A stretch of DNA of 64,000 nucleotides. It comes from Shinella yambaruensis (GTDB taxonomy: Bacteria > Pseudomonadota > Alphaproteobacteria > Rhizobiales > Rhizobiaceae). Below are positions 8,574 to 16,966 of the stretch, in pieces. Where the stretch lies: positions 62,001 through 126,000 of the forward strand of contig NZ_JALJCK010000002.1 in assembly GCF_022899355.1 (NCBI RefSeq). Reading direction: 5' to 3'. Below the pieces are notes generated by a model that saw only the letters and a list, made by a program, of their open reading frames with translations, had not been told where the DNA came from and made no database searches. The stretch's first letter is position 1; each line of letters begins with the position of its first letter. The position numbers were made by a program, and so were the translations under genes.

Positions 8574-9827
8574 CTAGACGGTCCTGTCCTTCGCCAGGAA
8601 CATCCAGGTCGCGCCGACGAGGGAGACCTGCACGGCGAGACGGGCAAGCCCCGCGCCCAGCAGGCCGCCGAGCGAGGCGCCCGCCATGATCGCCGGCACC
8701 ATGATGAGGGCCGTGAGGATGAGCAGGGTGATGCGCAGCTTCTGCTTGCCCACCGCCCGCAGGATATCGGCGCCGATGCCCGACAGGCCCATCAGCAGCG
8801 GATACAGCGCCAGCAGTTGAATGATCTCCGGCGTGCCGTCGAAATCGTGGCCGATGAGATAGGGGATGTAGTCAGCCACGAAATAGAGGAAGATCGCGAT
8901 CGGAACCGAGATCACCAGGGAAAACGGAACGAGACGCAGGCCGAAGCGCACGCTTTCGGTGGCGCTGGCGGACGCGTTGCGGAAGTGGCGCGTATAGGTC
9001 GCGTAGAGCAGGGCGCGGATCGGCGCCGATGCCGCATCGACGATCTTGAAGCCTGCGGCATACTGGCCGGCGATGTCGGGGCCGAGCGTTTGGGCGACGG
9101 CCGGCTTGTCGATATCGGCGACGCTGCCGATCGCCACGAACTCCAGGCAATATTGCAGGCCGAGCGAGATGTCCGCGCGGATCACGCCCGGGGAGGGCAG
9201 GCCGCAGACGACGGCCACCAGCACCATGGCCACCAGGGCGCCCAGCGCCGAGGCCGCAAGATACCACCAGGCCCAGTCGTCGAGCGTCAGGTCCTTCTGG
9301 TAGAGGATCGCCGCCACCAGGAAGAGCGCGCGCAGCACCGCAAGGCCGACATTGACGAGCAGTTGCAGCTTTGCCCGGTCGAAGGCCATGAACGCGCTGG
9401 CGCAGACGGCGACGATGCGGCCGAAGACGAGATGGGCCACGACGAAGGCGAGGAGCGAGGCGACGTGCACATGGTCGCCCACGAGATAATGGCCGATGAC
9501 GGCGGCAAGGACGGCGATGATCGGCACCGTCAGGGCGGACATCGCGACGCTGTGGCCGAGAGAGCGCGAAAAGCTCGCCGGGTCGACGGCAACGCGCTGG
9601 ATCATCACATGGTCGCTGCCCAGCCCCACCAGCAGCACGCCGATGCCGTTGATGCTCGAAAGCGCGACGAAGACACCGTATTCGGATGAGCCGAGATAGC
9701 GGGACAGCAGCATGAAGTAGCCGAACTGGATGACCAGCTGCATGCCGAAATTGAATGTGTAGACGATCGTGTTCCGGGCGAGAAGCGAACCGCGAACTTT
9801 GTCGGCAAGCGCCACGATCCGTTTCAT
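8574..9827 (-). CDS. Wzx-type oligosaccharide flippase
   Basis: A 417-residue membrane protein with about 12 hydrophobic segments (for example ALTVPIIAVLAAVIGHYLV and ITLLILTALIMVPAIMAG). The N-terminal region LARNTIVYTFNFGMQLVIQF is typical of the MOP/PST polysaccharide flippases that move lipid-linked repeat units across the inner membrane. It is the first gene of the minus-strand arm, divergent from the deacetylase gene across a 177-base intergenic region that should hold both promoters. A gap of 203 bases separates it from the hydrolase gene. It works with the Wzy-like (20256) and Wzz-like (21667) proteins. Confidence 0.9.
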   Translation of the reverse strand: MKRIVALADKVRGSLLARNTIVYTFNFGMQLVIQFGYFMLLSRYLGSSEYGVFVALSSINGIGVLLVGLGSDHVMIQRVAVDPASFSRSLGHSVAMSALTVPIIAVLAAVIGHYLVGDHVHVASLLAFVVAHLVFGRIVAVCASAFMAFDRAKLQLLVNVGLAVLRALFLVAAILYQKDLTLDDWAWWYLAASALGALVAMVLVAVVCGLPSPGVIRADISLGLQYCLEFVAIGSVADIDKPAVAQTLGPDIAGQYAAGFKIVDAASAPIRALLYATYTRHFRNASASATESVRFGLRLVPFSLVISVPIAIFLYFVADYIPYLIGHDFDGTPEIIQLLALYPLLMGLSGIGADILRAVGKQKLRITLLILTALIMVPAIMAGASLGGLLGAGLARLAVQVSLVGATWMFLAKDRTV

Positions 9828-10004
9828 CCAATCACCCTGCGCTCTGCCCCCGTGGCGCCCGGGAACGGCCCGGCAGCCGCCCGATCACGGCGCTACGTCT
9901 AGAACAATGGCGGATTGCGCGCAATGGCGGCAGGGCCGGTAAACCGTTTCTTGAGCTTTGCGGCGTAGATGGAGGACGCTCGCCCTGTTGCCGCCGGAGA
10001 CGCC

Positions 10005-10685
10005 ATGCTTGCGAACACGCTCTACCTCACCTTCCACGGCATCGGCGCGCCGATCGTGCCGCCCGCGGAAGGGGAGCTGCGCTATTTCGTGACGGAAGAG
10101 GTCTTCCGCCAAACGATCGCCGGCCTCGACGACCTGGAGGCGAAGACCGGGATCGAGGCGCATGTCACCTTCGACGACGGCAATCTCTCCGACTATGACG
10201 TCGCGTTGCCGGTGCTGGCGGATCATGGCCGGAGCGGCATCTTCTTCGTTCTCGCCGGCCGGATCGGGCAGAAGGGCTATCTCTCCGCCGCCCAGATTCG
10301 CGATATCGCCGCGGCCGGCATGACGATCGGCAGCCACGGCCACGACCACGTCGACTGGCGTTCCCTCGACGAGGCGGGATATCGGCGCGAACTGGTGGAT
10401 GCCCGTAGGAAGATCGAGGATGTGCTCGGCGCGCCGGTCGCCTATGCCTCGATCCCCTTCGGCGGGTTCGACCGCTCGGTCTTGCGGCGGCTGAAGGCGG
10501 AGCGCTACGACCGCGTCTTCACGAGCTCCACGGGCCTTGCCTATCGCGACGTCTGGTTCTGCCCGCGCCGGTCGCTGACCGAAACCTTCGATCCCCGGAG
10601 TGGCCTCCTGCCGCTCGCGCGCCCCGGCGCGAAGGCCCGGGGCCTCGCCTATCGGATCGCGCGTCGGTTGCGCTATCGCTGGTAG
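10005..10685 (+). CDS. polysaccharide deacetylase (NodB homology domain)
   Basis: A 226-residue metal-dependent deacetylase of the carbohydrate esterase 4 type. Motif 1 is TFDDGNLSDYD (TFDDG with the catalytic and metal Asp pair) and motif 2 is SHGHDHVDW (H-x3-H). It has no clear signal peptide, suggesting action on a cytoplasmic lipid-linked or nucleotide-linked intermediate. The start at 10005 (MLANTLYLTF) has GGAG six bases upstream; an in-frame ATG at 9969 has none. It begins the plus-strand arm. It likely removes N-acetyl groups from an amino sugar of the polymer. Confidence 0.88.
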   Translation: MLANTLYLTFHGIGAPIVPPAEGELRYFVTEEVFRQTIAGLDDLEAKTGIEAHVTFDDGNLSDYDVALPVLADHGRSGIFFVLAGRIGQKGYLSAAQIRDIAAAGMTIGSHGHDHVDWRSLDEAGYRRELVDARRKIEDVLGAPVAYASIPFGGFDRSVLRRLKAERYDRVFTSSTGLAYRDVWFCPRRSLTETFDPRSGLLPLARPGAKARGLAYRIARRLRYRW

Positions 10686-10882
10686 CCGACCTCTTTCGCA
10701 TTTGATCGTTTTCGTTTCGCGCACATTAACCAAGCAACCACGAAACCTGCACCGAAAGGGAACTGGACGGCCGAAATTAACGCCGTGTTAGACACGAACC
10801 GTCATCAGCTTGGGGAACGGCGTATGCGATTGTCGGTTGCGAAGGCGCCGGAAACCGCAGCCCCAACGGGCCGGCAGGAAGG

Positions 10883-11812
10883 ATGGAGCGCTTGACCTTG
10901 ATTTCGGTAGTCATGTGCACCTTTGACAGGGAGGTGATGGCGCGGCGGACGATCGCATCCGTCTACGCCCAGCGCCTTGCCGACGGGCACGCCTTCGAGA
11001 TGATTGTCGTCGACAACACGCCGGACGCGAACGCGCGAGCCTGGGTGGAGAGCCTGTCGGGCCTCGAACCGCCGTTGCGCTACGTCCACGAGGCACGAAG
11101 CGGCATTTCCCATGCGCGAAACGCCGGGGTGGCCGCCGCGAAGGGCCAGTTCATCGCCTTCATCGACGACGACGAGACCGCCGAGCCCGACTGGCTGGCG
11201 AACCTCCACCGCGCGCTGCTCGCCCATGAGGCTGACATGGGCACCGGGCCCGTCCTGCCGGTCTTCGAGAACAAGCCGGCGCTCGGCTGGGACCCCACGC
11301 CCTTCTTCTTCGGAAAGCGCGAGGCCATGGCGACCGGCGGCCAGCTGCAGGCCGCGCGCACGGGCAATATCATGCTGCGCGTCGCCACCTGCTTTGACGG
11401 CACCCCGCCCTTCGACCCGCGCCTCGGCCGGTCCGGCGGTGAGGACACGGAATTCACCCATGGCCTCTACCGCAAGGGGCGCAAGATCATCTGGGTGGCG
11501 GATGCGACCGTGCACGAGTTCTGGCCGCAGTCGAAGGCGTCGCTGCCGGCCTTCCTGCGCCGCAAGCTCGTCACCGCGCGCAACACGACCCATGTGAGGA
11601 TCGCCTGGGCGCCGCGGCCGGTGTCGACCTTCCTTGCGGTGGCGGTGAAGGCGCTCGTCCAGCTCGTCGTCTTTTCGCCGCTCGCGGCGGCGAGCTATCC
11701 GTTCAGCCGCCAGTTCTATGCACGCAACGCCATGCAGGTCATGTCGGCGCTGGGCAAGCTGACGTTCTGGCAGAGGGCCGGCTATTACGGCCGCAGCGGA
11801 GGGGGGACGTGA
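10883..11812 (+). CDS. glycosyltransferase family 2
   Basis: A 309-residue inverting GT-A glycosyltransferase. It opens with ISVVMCTFDRE, has VVDNTPD at about 43-49, the ARNAGV donor element and the metal-binding triad IDDDE at 94-98. A hydrophobic segment near 250-275 probably anchors it to the membrane. It transfers one sugar to the growing lipid-linked repeat. The ATG at 10883 directly follows a purine-rich AGGAAGG, and a TTG at 10892 is an alternative start. The gene overlaps the start of the next glycosyltransferase. The 197 bases upstream are AT-richer and probably carry its promoter. Confidence 0.93.
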   Translation: MERLTLISVVMCTFDREVMARRTIASVYAQRLADGHAFEMIVVDNTPDANARAWVESLSGLEPPLRYVHEARSGISHARNAGVAAAKGQFIAFIDDDETAEPDWLANLHRALLAHEADMGTGPVLPVFENKPALGWDPTPFFFGKREAMATGGQLQAARTGNIMLRVATCFDGTPPFDPRLGRSGGEDTEFTHGLYRKGRKIIWVADATVHEFWPQSKASLPAFLRRKLVTARNTTHVRIAWAPRPVSTFLAVAVKALVQLVVFSPLAAASYPFSRQFYARNAMQVMSALGKLTFWQRAGYYGRSGGGT

Positions 11813-13020
11813 TGCTGCAGAAACCCGCAAAACCCTATCGCGTGGCGATCTTCCACCAGGGCTGCGTTCCGGTCTACCGGCGCGGCTTCTACGTGCGGCT
11901 GGCTGAGACCTCCCGCAACCAGTATGTCGTCTTCCACGGCAAGCCGCCGTCCAACACCTCGCTGCAAGTGGCCAAGCCGCCCTTTCCCTTCGCCAATGTC
12001 GAAGTCGGCACCGTGGAGCTGCGGCTGAAAAAGGCGCTGCTGATCTGGCAGGCGGCGGTCTCGCGCTATGTGAAGGGGCGGTTCGACGGCGTCGTCATCG
12101 GCCACGAGTTCAAGTTCCTGTCGAGCTTCGCCATCCTTGCGCTTGCCAAGCTGCGCAGGCGGCCGGTCTTCTGGTGGGGCTTCGGCTACCGCAAGGCCTA
12201 CGGCTCGTGGGAGGAGGGCGGCGCGCGGCCTCCGCTCAAGGACCGGATCGCCCGCTGGGCCGCCGACCGGCTCGCGCGGCTTGGCGACGGCTACCTCGCC
12301 TATACCGAGAAGGGGCGTGAGCATCTCCTGTCGATCGGCGTGCCCGCCGACCGGATCCAGGTCGTGCGCAACACGATCGACGTCGAGGAGCAGATCGTGC
12401 TCGCCGACAAGGCCGCAGCGTTCGACGACGCCGAGATCCGCGCCGAGTTCGGCCTGCGGCCGGGTTCCGACGTGCTGCTCTATGTCGGCCGTCTCGTGCC
12501 ACGCAAGGAGGTGGACAGCCTAGTGCGCTTCGCCGTCGCCTCTCCCCAAGTGGACGGGCGGCCGGTGGACGTGCTGGTGATCGGCGACGGCGAGGAGCGC
12601 GCCAGGCTCGAGGCGCTTGCCGGCGGGGCGCGCAACATCCGCTTCGCCGGGGCGATCGACCCGTCCGACCTGCGCATCGCCAAGGCCATGAAGCTCTGCC
12701 GCGCGGTCGTCATCCCCGGTTATCTCGGCCTCGCCATCAACCACGCCTTCGCCCATGGCCGCCCCATCATCACGCGCAAGCACGACTTCCACAGCCCCGA
12801 GATCGAATATCTGACGGAGGGGGAGGACAGCCTGCTGATCGCCGGCGACGAGGCCGATTTCCACAAGGGGCTCGCGGCTTTCCTTGCTGCGCCGGAGGAA
12901 CAGCAGCGCCTTGCGGCAAACGCCGCCGCCCGGCGCGAAACCCTGAGGATGGACTACATGGTCAAGGCCTATGACGATTTCATAAGCCGTGTCGTGGCGA
13001 ACGCGGACAACGGCCGATGA
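11812..13020 (+). CDS. glycosyltransferase family 4
   Basis: A 402-residue retaining GT-B glycosyltransferase. The acceptor half is in the first 190 residues, then RNTIDVEEQ, the donor-site loop LLYVGRLVPRKEVDSLV and VIPGYLGLAINHAFAHGRPI, where a Gly/Leu-rich turn replaces the usual E-x7-E beginning. The ATG at 11812 is preferred to the GTG at 11809 because GGAGG lies nine bases upstream of it. Its start overlaps the stop of the GT2 gene and its end overlaps the CapK-like gene (ATGA). It adds a further sugar in repeat-unit assembly. Confidence 0.92.
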   Translation: MLQKPAKPYRVAIFHQGCVPVYRRGFYVRLAETSRNQYVVFHGKPPSNTSLQVAKPPFPFANVEVGTVELRLKKALLIWQAAVSRYVKGRFDGVVIGHEFKFLSSFAILALAKLRRRPVFWWGFGYRKAYGSWEEGGARPPLKDRIARWAADRLARLGDGYLAYTEKGREHLLSIGVPADRIQVVRNTIDVEEQIVLADKAAAFDDAEIRAEFGLRPGSDVLLYVGRLVPRKEVDSLVRFAVASPQVDGRPVDVLVIGDGEERARLEALAGGARNIRFAGAIDPSDLRIAKAMKLCRAVVIPGYLGLAINHAFAHGRPIITRKHDFHSPEIEYLTEGEDSLLIAGDEADFHKGLAAFLAAPEEQQRLAANAAARRETLRMDYMVKAYDDFISRVVANADNGR

Positions 13021-14336
13021 CGAACGCGATCGCCCGGCTCAGGATGGCGTCCCTCGGGGATGCGCTGGTGCGCCGCTTCCCGCCGCTCTATCACGCCTAT
13101 CGGCGGGAGCTTGCCGCTTTCGACGACAGCGATATCGACGGCCGCAGGGCGCTCCAGCAGCGCCTCGTGGAGCGGACCCTCGCGGCCGCCTCCGGCCTGC
13201 CCGGTTATGCGGCCTGGCGGGGCAAATCCCTCGATGCCCATCCCCTCCTGACGAAGGAGATGCTGCGCTCGGGTCCCGACCGCTACCGCTCCTCGTCCGG
13301 TTTCCTAACCACGGCGGCGGCGACCAGCGGTTCGTCCGGCATTCCGCTCGCCATCAAGCGCAGTTTCGCCTCCGTCGTGTTCGAGCAGGCGGCGATCGAC
13401 CATGTGGTTGCGCTCGCCGGCGGCGACTTCCGGCGCGACAGGATCGCCGTGCTGCGCGGCGAGGCCATCAAGGACCCGTCCGACCGGACGCCGCCCTACT
13501 GGCGCGTGGAGCGCGGCGGGCGGATCCTGAACTTCTCCGTCGCCCATCTGAACACCGCCACGGCGGAAACCTTCTTTGCCGCGCTGAAGGAGTTTTCGCC
13601 GGGCGTCATCTGGGCCTATCCCTCGGCGCTCGACATGCTTGCCGCCTGCATGGAGCGCCGGGGCTGGCGGCTCGACGTGCCGGTCGTGCTGACCTCTTCC
13701 GAGGTGCTGACGGACGAGCTGCGCGCGCGGGCGGAACGGCTCTTCGGCGCCTGCGTCGCCGATTATTACGGCCAGGCCGAGCGGGTCTGCTTCGCCTATG
13801 CGTTGAAGGCGTCGGCCTACCGGTTCATGCCGGCCTATGGCCGTGTGGAGCTGCAGCCGGAGGGCGAGGGCGGCGGACGCTTTCGCATCGTCGCGACCAA
13901 TCTGCGCAACGAGGCGCAGCCGCTGCTGCGCTACGACACCGGGGACATCGCGCTCGCTGCTGACGCCGCCGACGCGCAGGGCGCCGAAGAGGTGGCGCTC
14001 GGCATCCGGCCCTTCGCCCGCATCGAGGGGCGCGAAAGCGACTATCTGATCGCCCCCGACGGCAGCCGGCTGATCGGCATGAACCACATTCCGCGCTCCA
14101 TCGACGGCCTCGTGCAGATGCAGCTGCGCCAGACCGACCCGGACCGCGTGCTGGTGCTCGCCGTTGCCGAGGGGCCTGCGGACGAGACGCTGAAGGCGGC
14201 GATCGCCGCGAAGTTCGCGCCGCGTCTGCCCGGGACGATGCGGGTGGAAATCCGCTTCTGCGAGGCGATCGCGCGGGAGAAAAGCGGGAAAATGCCGCTC
14301 GTGGTGCGTGAAGCCGGCCTTCACACACCGGGATAG
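13017..14336 (+). CDS. CapK/PaaK-like adenylate-forming protein
   Basis: A 439-residue member of the phenylacetate-CoA ligase/CapK branch of adenylating enzymes found in capsule and EPS clusters. The nucleotide-binding loop is ATSGSSGIPLAIKRS (about 103-117), followed by LTSSEVL, DYYGQAERVCF and YDTGDIA; the C-terminal lysine is in REKSGKMPLVV. These proteins are thought to activate a small acid for polymer modification. It overlaps the preceding glycosyltransferase gene by 4 bases. With the AMP-ligase at 3753 it gives the locus two separate adenylating enzymes. Confidence 0.88.
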   Translation: MTNAIARLRMASLGDALVRRFPPLYHAYRRELAAFDDSDIDGRRALQQRLVERTLAAASGLPGYAAWRGKSLDAHPLLTKEMLRSGPDRYRSSSGFLTTAAATSGSSGIPLAIKRSFASVVFEQAAIDHVVALAGGDFRRDRIAVLRGEAIKDPSDRTPPYWRVERGGRILNFSVAHLNTATAETFFAALKEFSPGVIWAYPSALDMLAACMERRGWRLDVPVVLTSSEVLTDELRARAERLFGACVADYYGQAERVCFAYALKASAYRFMPAYGRVELQPEGEGGGRFRIVATNLRNEAQPLLRYDTGDIALAADAADAQGAEEVALGIRPFARIEGRESDYLIAPDGSRLIGMNHIPRSIDGLVQMQLRQTDPDRVLVLAVAEGPADETLKAAIAAKFAPRLPGTMRVEIRFCEAIAREKSGKMPLVVREAGLHTPG

Positions 14337-14424
14337 GGTATCCGAAAGGTTTTGCCGCTAGGACGCAGGTCCGGCAGCGGCGTTCGTCATCACGCCGGCA
14401 AACGGCACCATTGCAGAGGTTCGC

Positions 14425-15732
14425 ATGAAGATTTCGCTATTTGGCCTTGGTTATGTCGGAGCCGTGACGGCAGCCTGCCTTTCGCGGGACGGACATGACG
14501 TCATCGGCGTCGACAACCAGCAGCTCAAGGTGGATATCATCAACAGCGGCAACTCGCCCGTCGTCGAGGAGGGCGTCGGCGAACTGATCCGCGCCGGCAT
14601 CGAGAACGGCCGGCTGCGCGCGACCACCGATGTCGACGAGGCGGTGCGCGCCACGGACATGTCGCTGATCTGCGTCGGCACGCCGAGCCGCAAGAACGGC
14701 TCGCTCGACACCGATATCGTCGTGCGCGTCTGCCAGGAGATCGGCGCCGCCGTCGCGCGCAAGAAGCGCCCGCATACGGTCGTCATCCGCTCAACGGTCC
14801 TGCCGGGCACGATGCGCAACCTCATCATCCCGACCCTGCGCCAGCATGCCGGCGAGGATGCCGCGCTCTCCATCGGCAACAACCCGGAATTCCTGCGTGA
14901 GGCCAGCGCGGTCTTCGACTACGACAACCCGCCGAAGATCGTCGCCGGCGGCGAGACCGAAGCCGTGGCGGCAACGATCGCCTCGATCTATGACGGCATC
15001 GAGGCGCCCCGCTTCCTGACCTCCGTCGACGTGGCCGAGCTGGTCAAATATGCCGACAATGCCTGGCACGCCGTCAAGGTGGCCTTCGGCAACGAGATCG
15101 GCAATATCGGCAAGGCCGTCGGCGTCGACAGCCACGAGGTCATGAAGATCTTCTGCAAGGACGAGAAGCTCAACATCTCGCCGCGCTACCTGATGCCGGG
15201 CTTCGCCTTCGGCGGATCGTGCCTGCCGAAGGACGTTAGGGCGCTCTCCTACAAGGGCCGCGAGCTGGACCTGGAGCTGCCGCTGCTCAACAGCCTGCTG
15301 CGCTCGAACGACGAACAGGTCACCCGCGCCTTCAACGAGATCATGGCCCATGGCCGGCGCAAGATCTCCATCTTCGGCATCAGCTTCAAATCCGGCACGG
15401 ACGACCTGCGCGAAAGCCCGCTGGTGACGCTGGTGGAGCGCCTGCTCGGCAAGGGGATGGATATCCTCATCTACGACCGCTTCGTCAATTTCGCCCGGCT
15501 CTACGGCGCCAACCGCGATCACATCCTGAACGTCATCCCGCATATCTCGTCGATCCTCGTCGATGATTTCGACCGGGTCGCGGCGCACGGCGACGTGCTG
15601 ATCGTCGGCAACGCCGATCCGGAATTCGAGAGCCTTCCTGCACGAATGCGCCCCGACCAGCGGCTCTACGACCTCGTGCGACTGAAGAATGTGAACGAGC
15701 TGGAGGACCGCTATGAAGGTGTTAACTGGTAA
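14425..15732 (+). CDS. algD: GDP-mannose 6-dehydrogenase
   Basis: A 435-residue enzyme that oxidises GDP-mannose to GDP-mannuronate with NAD. The N-terminal Rossmann motif is GLGYVGAVTAACLS, the central signature is NNPEFLREASAVFDYDNPPK and the catalytic cysteine is C266 in FGGSCLPKDVRALSY. The NNPEFLREASA-DYD-NPP pattern distinguishes AlgD from UDP-glucose dehydrogenases. Length matches the family (about 436). It supplies mannuronic acid, while ugd at the left edge supplies glucuronic acid. No alginate polymerase (Alg8/Alg44) is visible in the window, so the product is probably a heteropolymer and not alginate. Confidence 0.93.
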   Translation: MKISLFGLGYVGAVTAACLSRDGHDVIGVDNQQLKVDIINSGNSPVVEEGVGELIRAGIENGRLRATTDVDEAVRATDMSLICVGTPSRKNGSLDTDIVVRVCQEIGAAVARKKRPHTVVIRSTVLPGTMRNLIIPTLRQHAGEDAALSIGNNPEFLREASAVFDYDNPPKIVAGGETEAVAATIASIYDGIEAPRFLTSVDVAELVKYADNAWHAVKVAFGNEIGNIGKAVGVDSHEVMKIFCKDEKLNISPRYLMPGFAFGGSCLPKDVRALSYKGRELDLELPLLNSLLRSNDEQVTRAFNEIMAHGRRKISIFGISFKSGTDDLRESPLVTLVERLLGKGMDILIYDRFVNFARLYGANRDHILNVIPHISSILVDDFDRVAAHGDVLIVGNADPEFESLPARMRPDQRLYDLVRLKNVNELEDRYEGVNW

Positions 15733-16966
15733 GGAGGTCGAGGCTGCGGTCGACCGGCCGTTCGACCGGCGCGTGCTGATCATCGTGGAAAACCTGCCCG
15801 TGCCCTTCGACCGCCGCGTCTGGTCGGAGGCGACGACGCTTCGCGCCGCCGGCTATGCGGTTTCGGTCATCTGCCCCACCGGCAAGGGTTTCGAAGCGCT
15901 TTACGAGGAGCGGGAGGGCGTGCACATCTATCGCCACCCGCTGCCGATCGACGCGCGTGGCGCGCTCGGCTACCTGCGGGAATATTCCTCCGCGCTTTTC
16001 CATGAAGCGCGACTGGCCTTCAAGATCCGCCGCCGGCACGGGTTCCATGTGATCCACGGCTGCAACCCGCCGGACCTGATCTTCCTCATCGCCTGGCTCT
16101 TCCGGCCGTTCGGCGTGAAGTTCCTGTTCGACCATCACGACATCTGCCCGGAACTCTTCGAGGCGAAGTTCGGCAAGCGCGGCTTCCTGCACCGCGTGAC
16201 GCGCTTTTTCGAACGGCTGACCTTCCGCTCGGCCACGGTCTCCATCGCCACCAACGAATCCTACCGCGAGATCGCCATGCGGCGGGGCGGGATGGCGGCG
16301 GACGACGTGTTCGTGGTGCGCTCGGGGCCGAAGATGGAAAAGCTCCAGATCCGTCCGCCGAAAGAGGAACTGAAAAAGGGCTTTGCCTTTCTCGTCGGCT
16401 ATGTCGGGGTCATCGGGCAGCAGGAGGGCATGGACCTGCTGGTCGAGGCGGTCGACCACATCGTCAACACGCTGCACCGCACGGACATCCATTTCGGCAT
16501 CGTCGGCGGCGGTCCGGAGCTGCCGACGATCATCGAGGCCGTGGAGAAGCGCGGCCTGTCGCGCTATTTCACCTTCACGGGCCGCGCCCCCGACGACATC
16601 ATGCTCGACATGCTGAACACCGCGGACGTCTGCATCAACCCCGACCGCGTCACGCCGATGAACGACCTTTCCACCATGAACAAGATCCTCGAATACATGG
16701 CGCTGAAAAAGCCCATCGTGCAGTTCGAGACGCGGGAAGGGCGGGTGTCGGCGGGCGAATCCTCGCTCTATGCGAAGCCTGACGACGTGCGGGACTTCGG
16801 TGAAAGGATCGTGGCGCTGCTCGACGATCCCGAACGGCGCGAGGCCATGGGCGAACTCGGGCGCAAGCGCATCCTTACCTCCTTCTCCTGGGAGCATTCG
16901 GCGCCGGTGCTGCTCGCCGCCTACGAGCGCCTGTACGAGAAGATCGGCGCGAAGGCCGGGCGATGA
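15713..16966 (+). CDS. glycosyltransferase family 4
   Basis: A 417-residue GT-B glycosyltransferase. It carries VENLPVPFDRRVWSEA near the N terminus, a pattern typical of glucuronic/mannose-type EPS transferases. HGCNPPDLIFLIAW, FLFDHHDICPELFEAKFG and the donor-binding STMNKILEYMALKKPIVQFE follow. Its start lies 20 bases inside algD, with GGAGG six bases upstream, and its end overlaps the heparinase gene by 4 bases, so translation is coupled along the series. Close linkage with algD hints that it may use the mannuronate donor; this is inference. Confidence 0.92.
   Translation: MKVLTGKEVEAAVDRPFDRRVLIIVENLPVPFDRRVWSEATTLRAAGYAVSVICPTGKGFEALYEEREGVHIYRHPLPIDARGALGYLREYSSALFHEARLAFKIRRRHGFHVIHGCNPPDLIFLIAWLFRPFGVKFLFDHHDICPELFEAKFGKRGFLHRVTRFFERLTFRSATVSIATNESYREIAMRRGGMAADDVFVVRSGPKMEKLQIRPPKEELKKGFAFLVGYVGVIGQQEGMDLLVEAVDHIVNTLHRTDIHFGIVGGGPELPTIIEAVEKRGLSRYFTFTGRAPDDIMLDMLNTADVCINPDRVTPMNDLSTMNKILEYMALKKPIVQFETREGRVSAGESSLYAKPDDVRDFGERIVALLDDPERREAMGELGRKRILTSFSWEHSAPVLLAAYERLYEKIGAKAGR

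Noticed and set aside
14425-15732. Full alginate biosynthesis locus
   Set aside because: AlgD is present, but no Alg8/Alg44 polymerase, AlgG epimerase or AlgE exporter; Wzx/Wzy/Wzz genes indicate a different assembly route.
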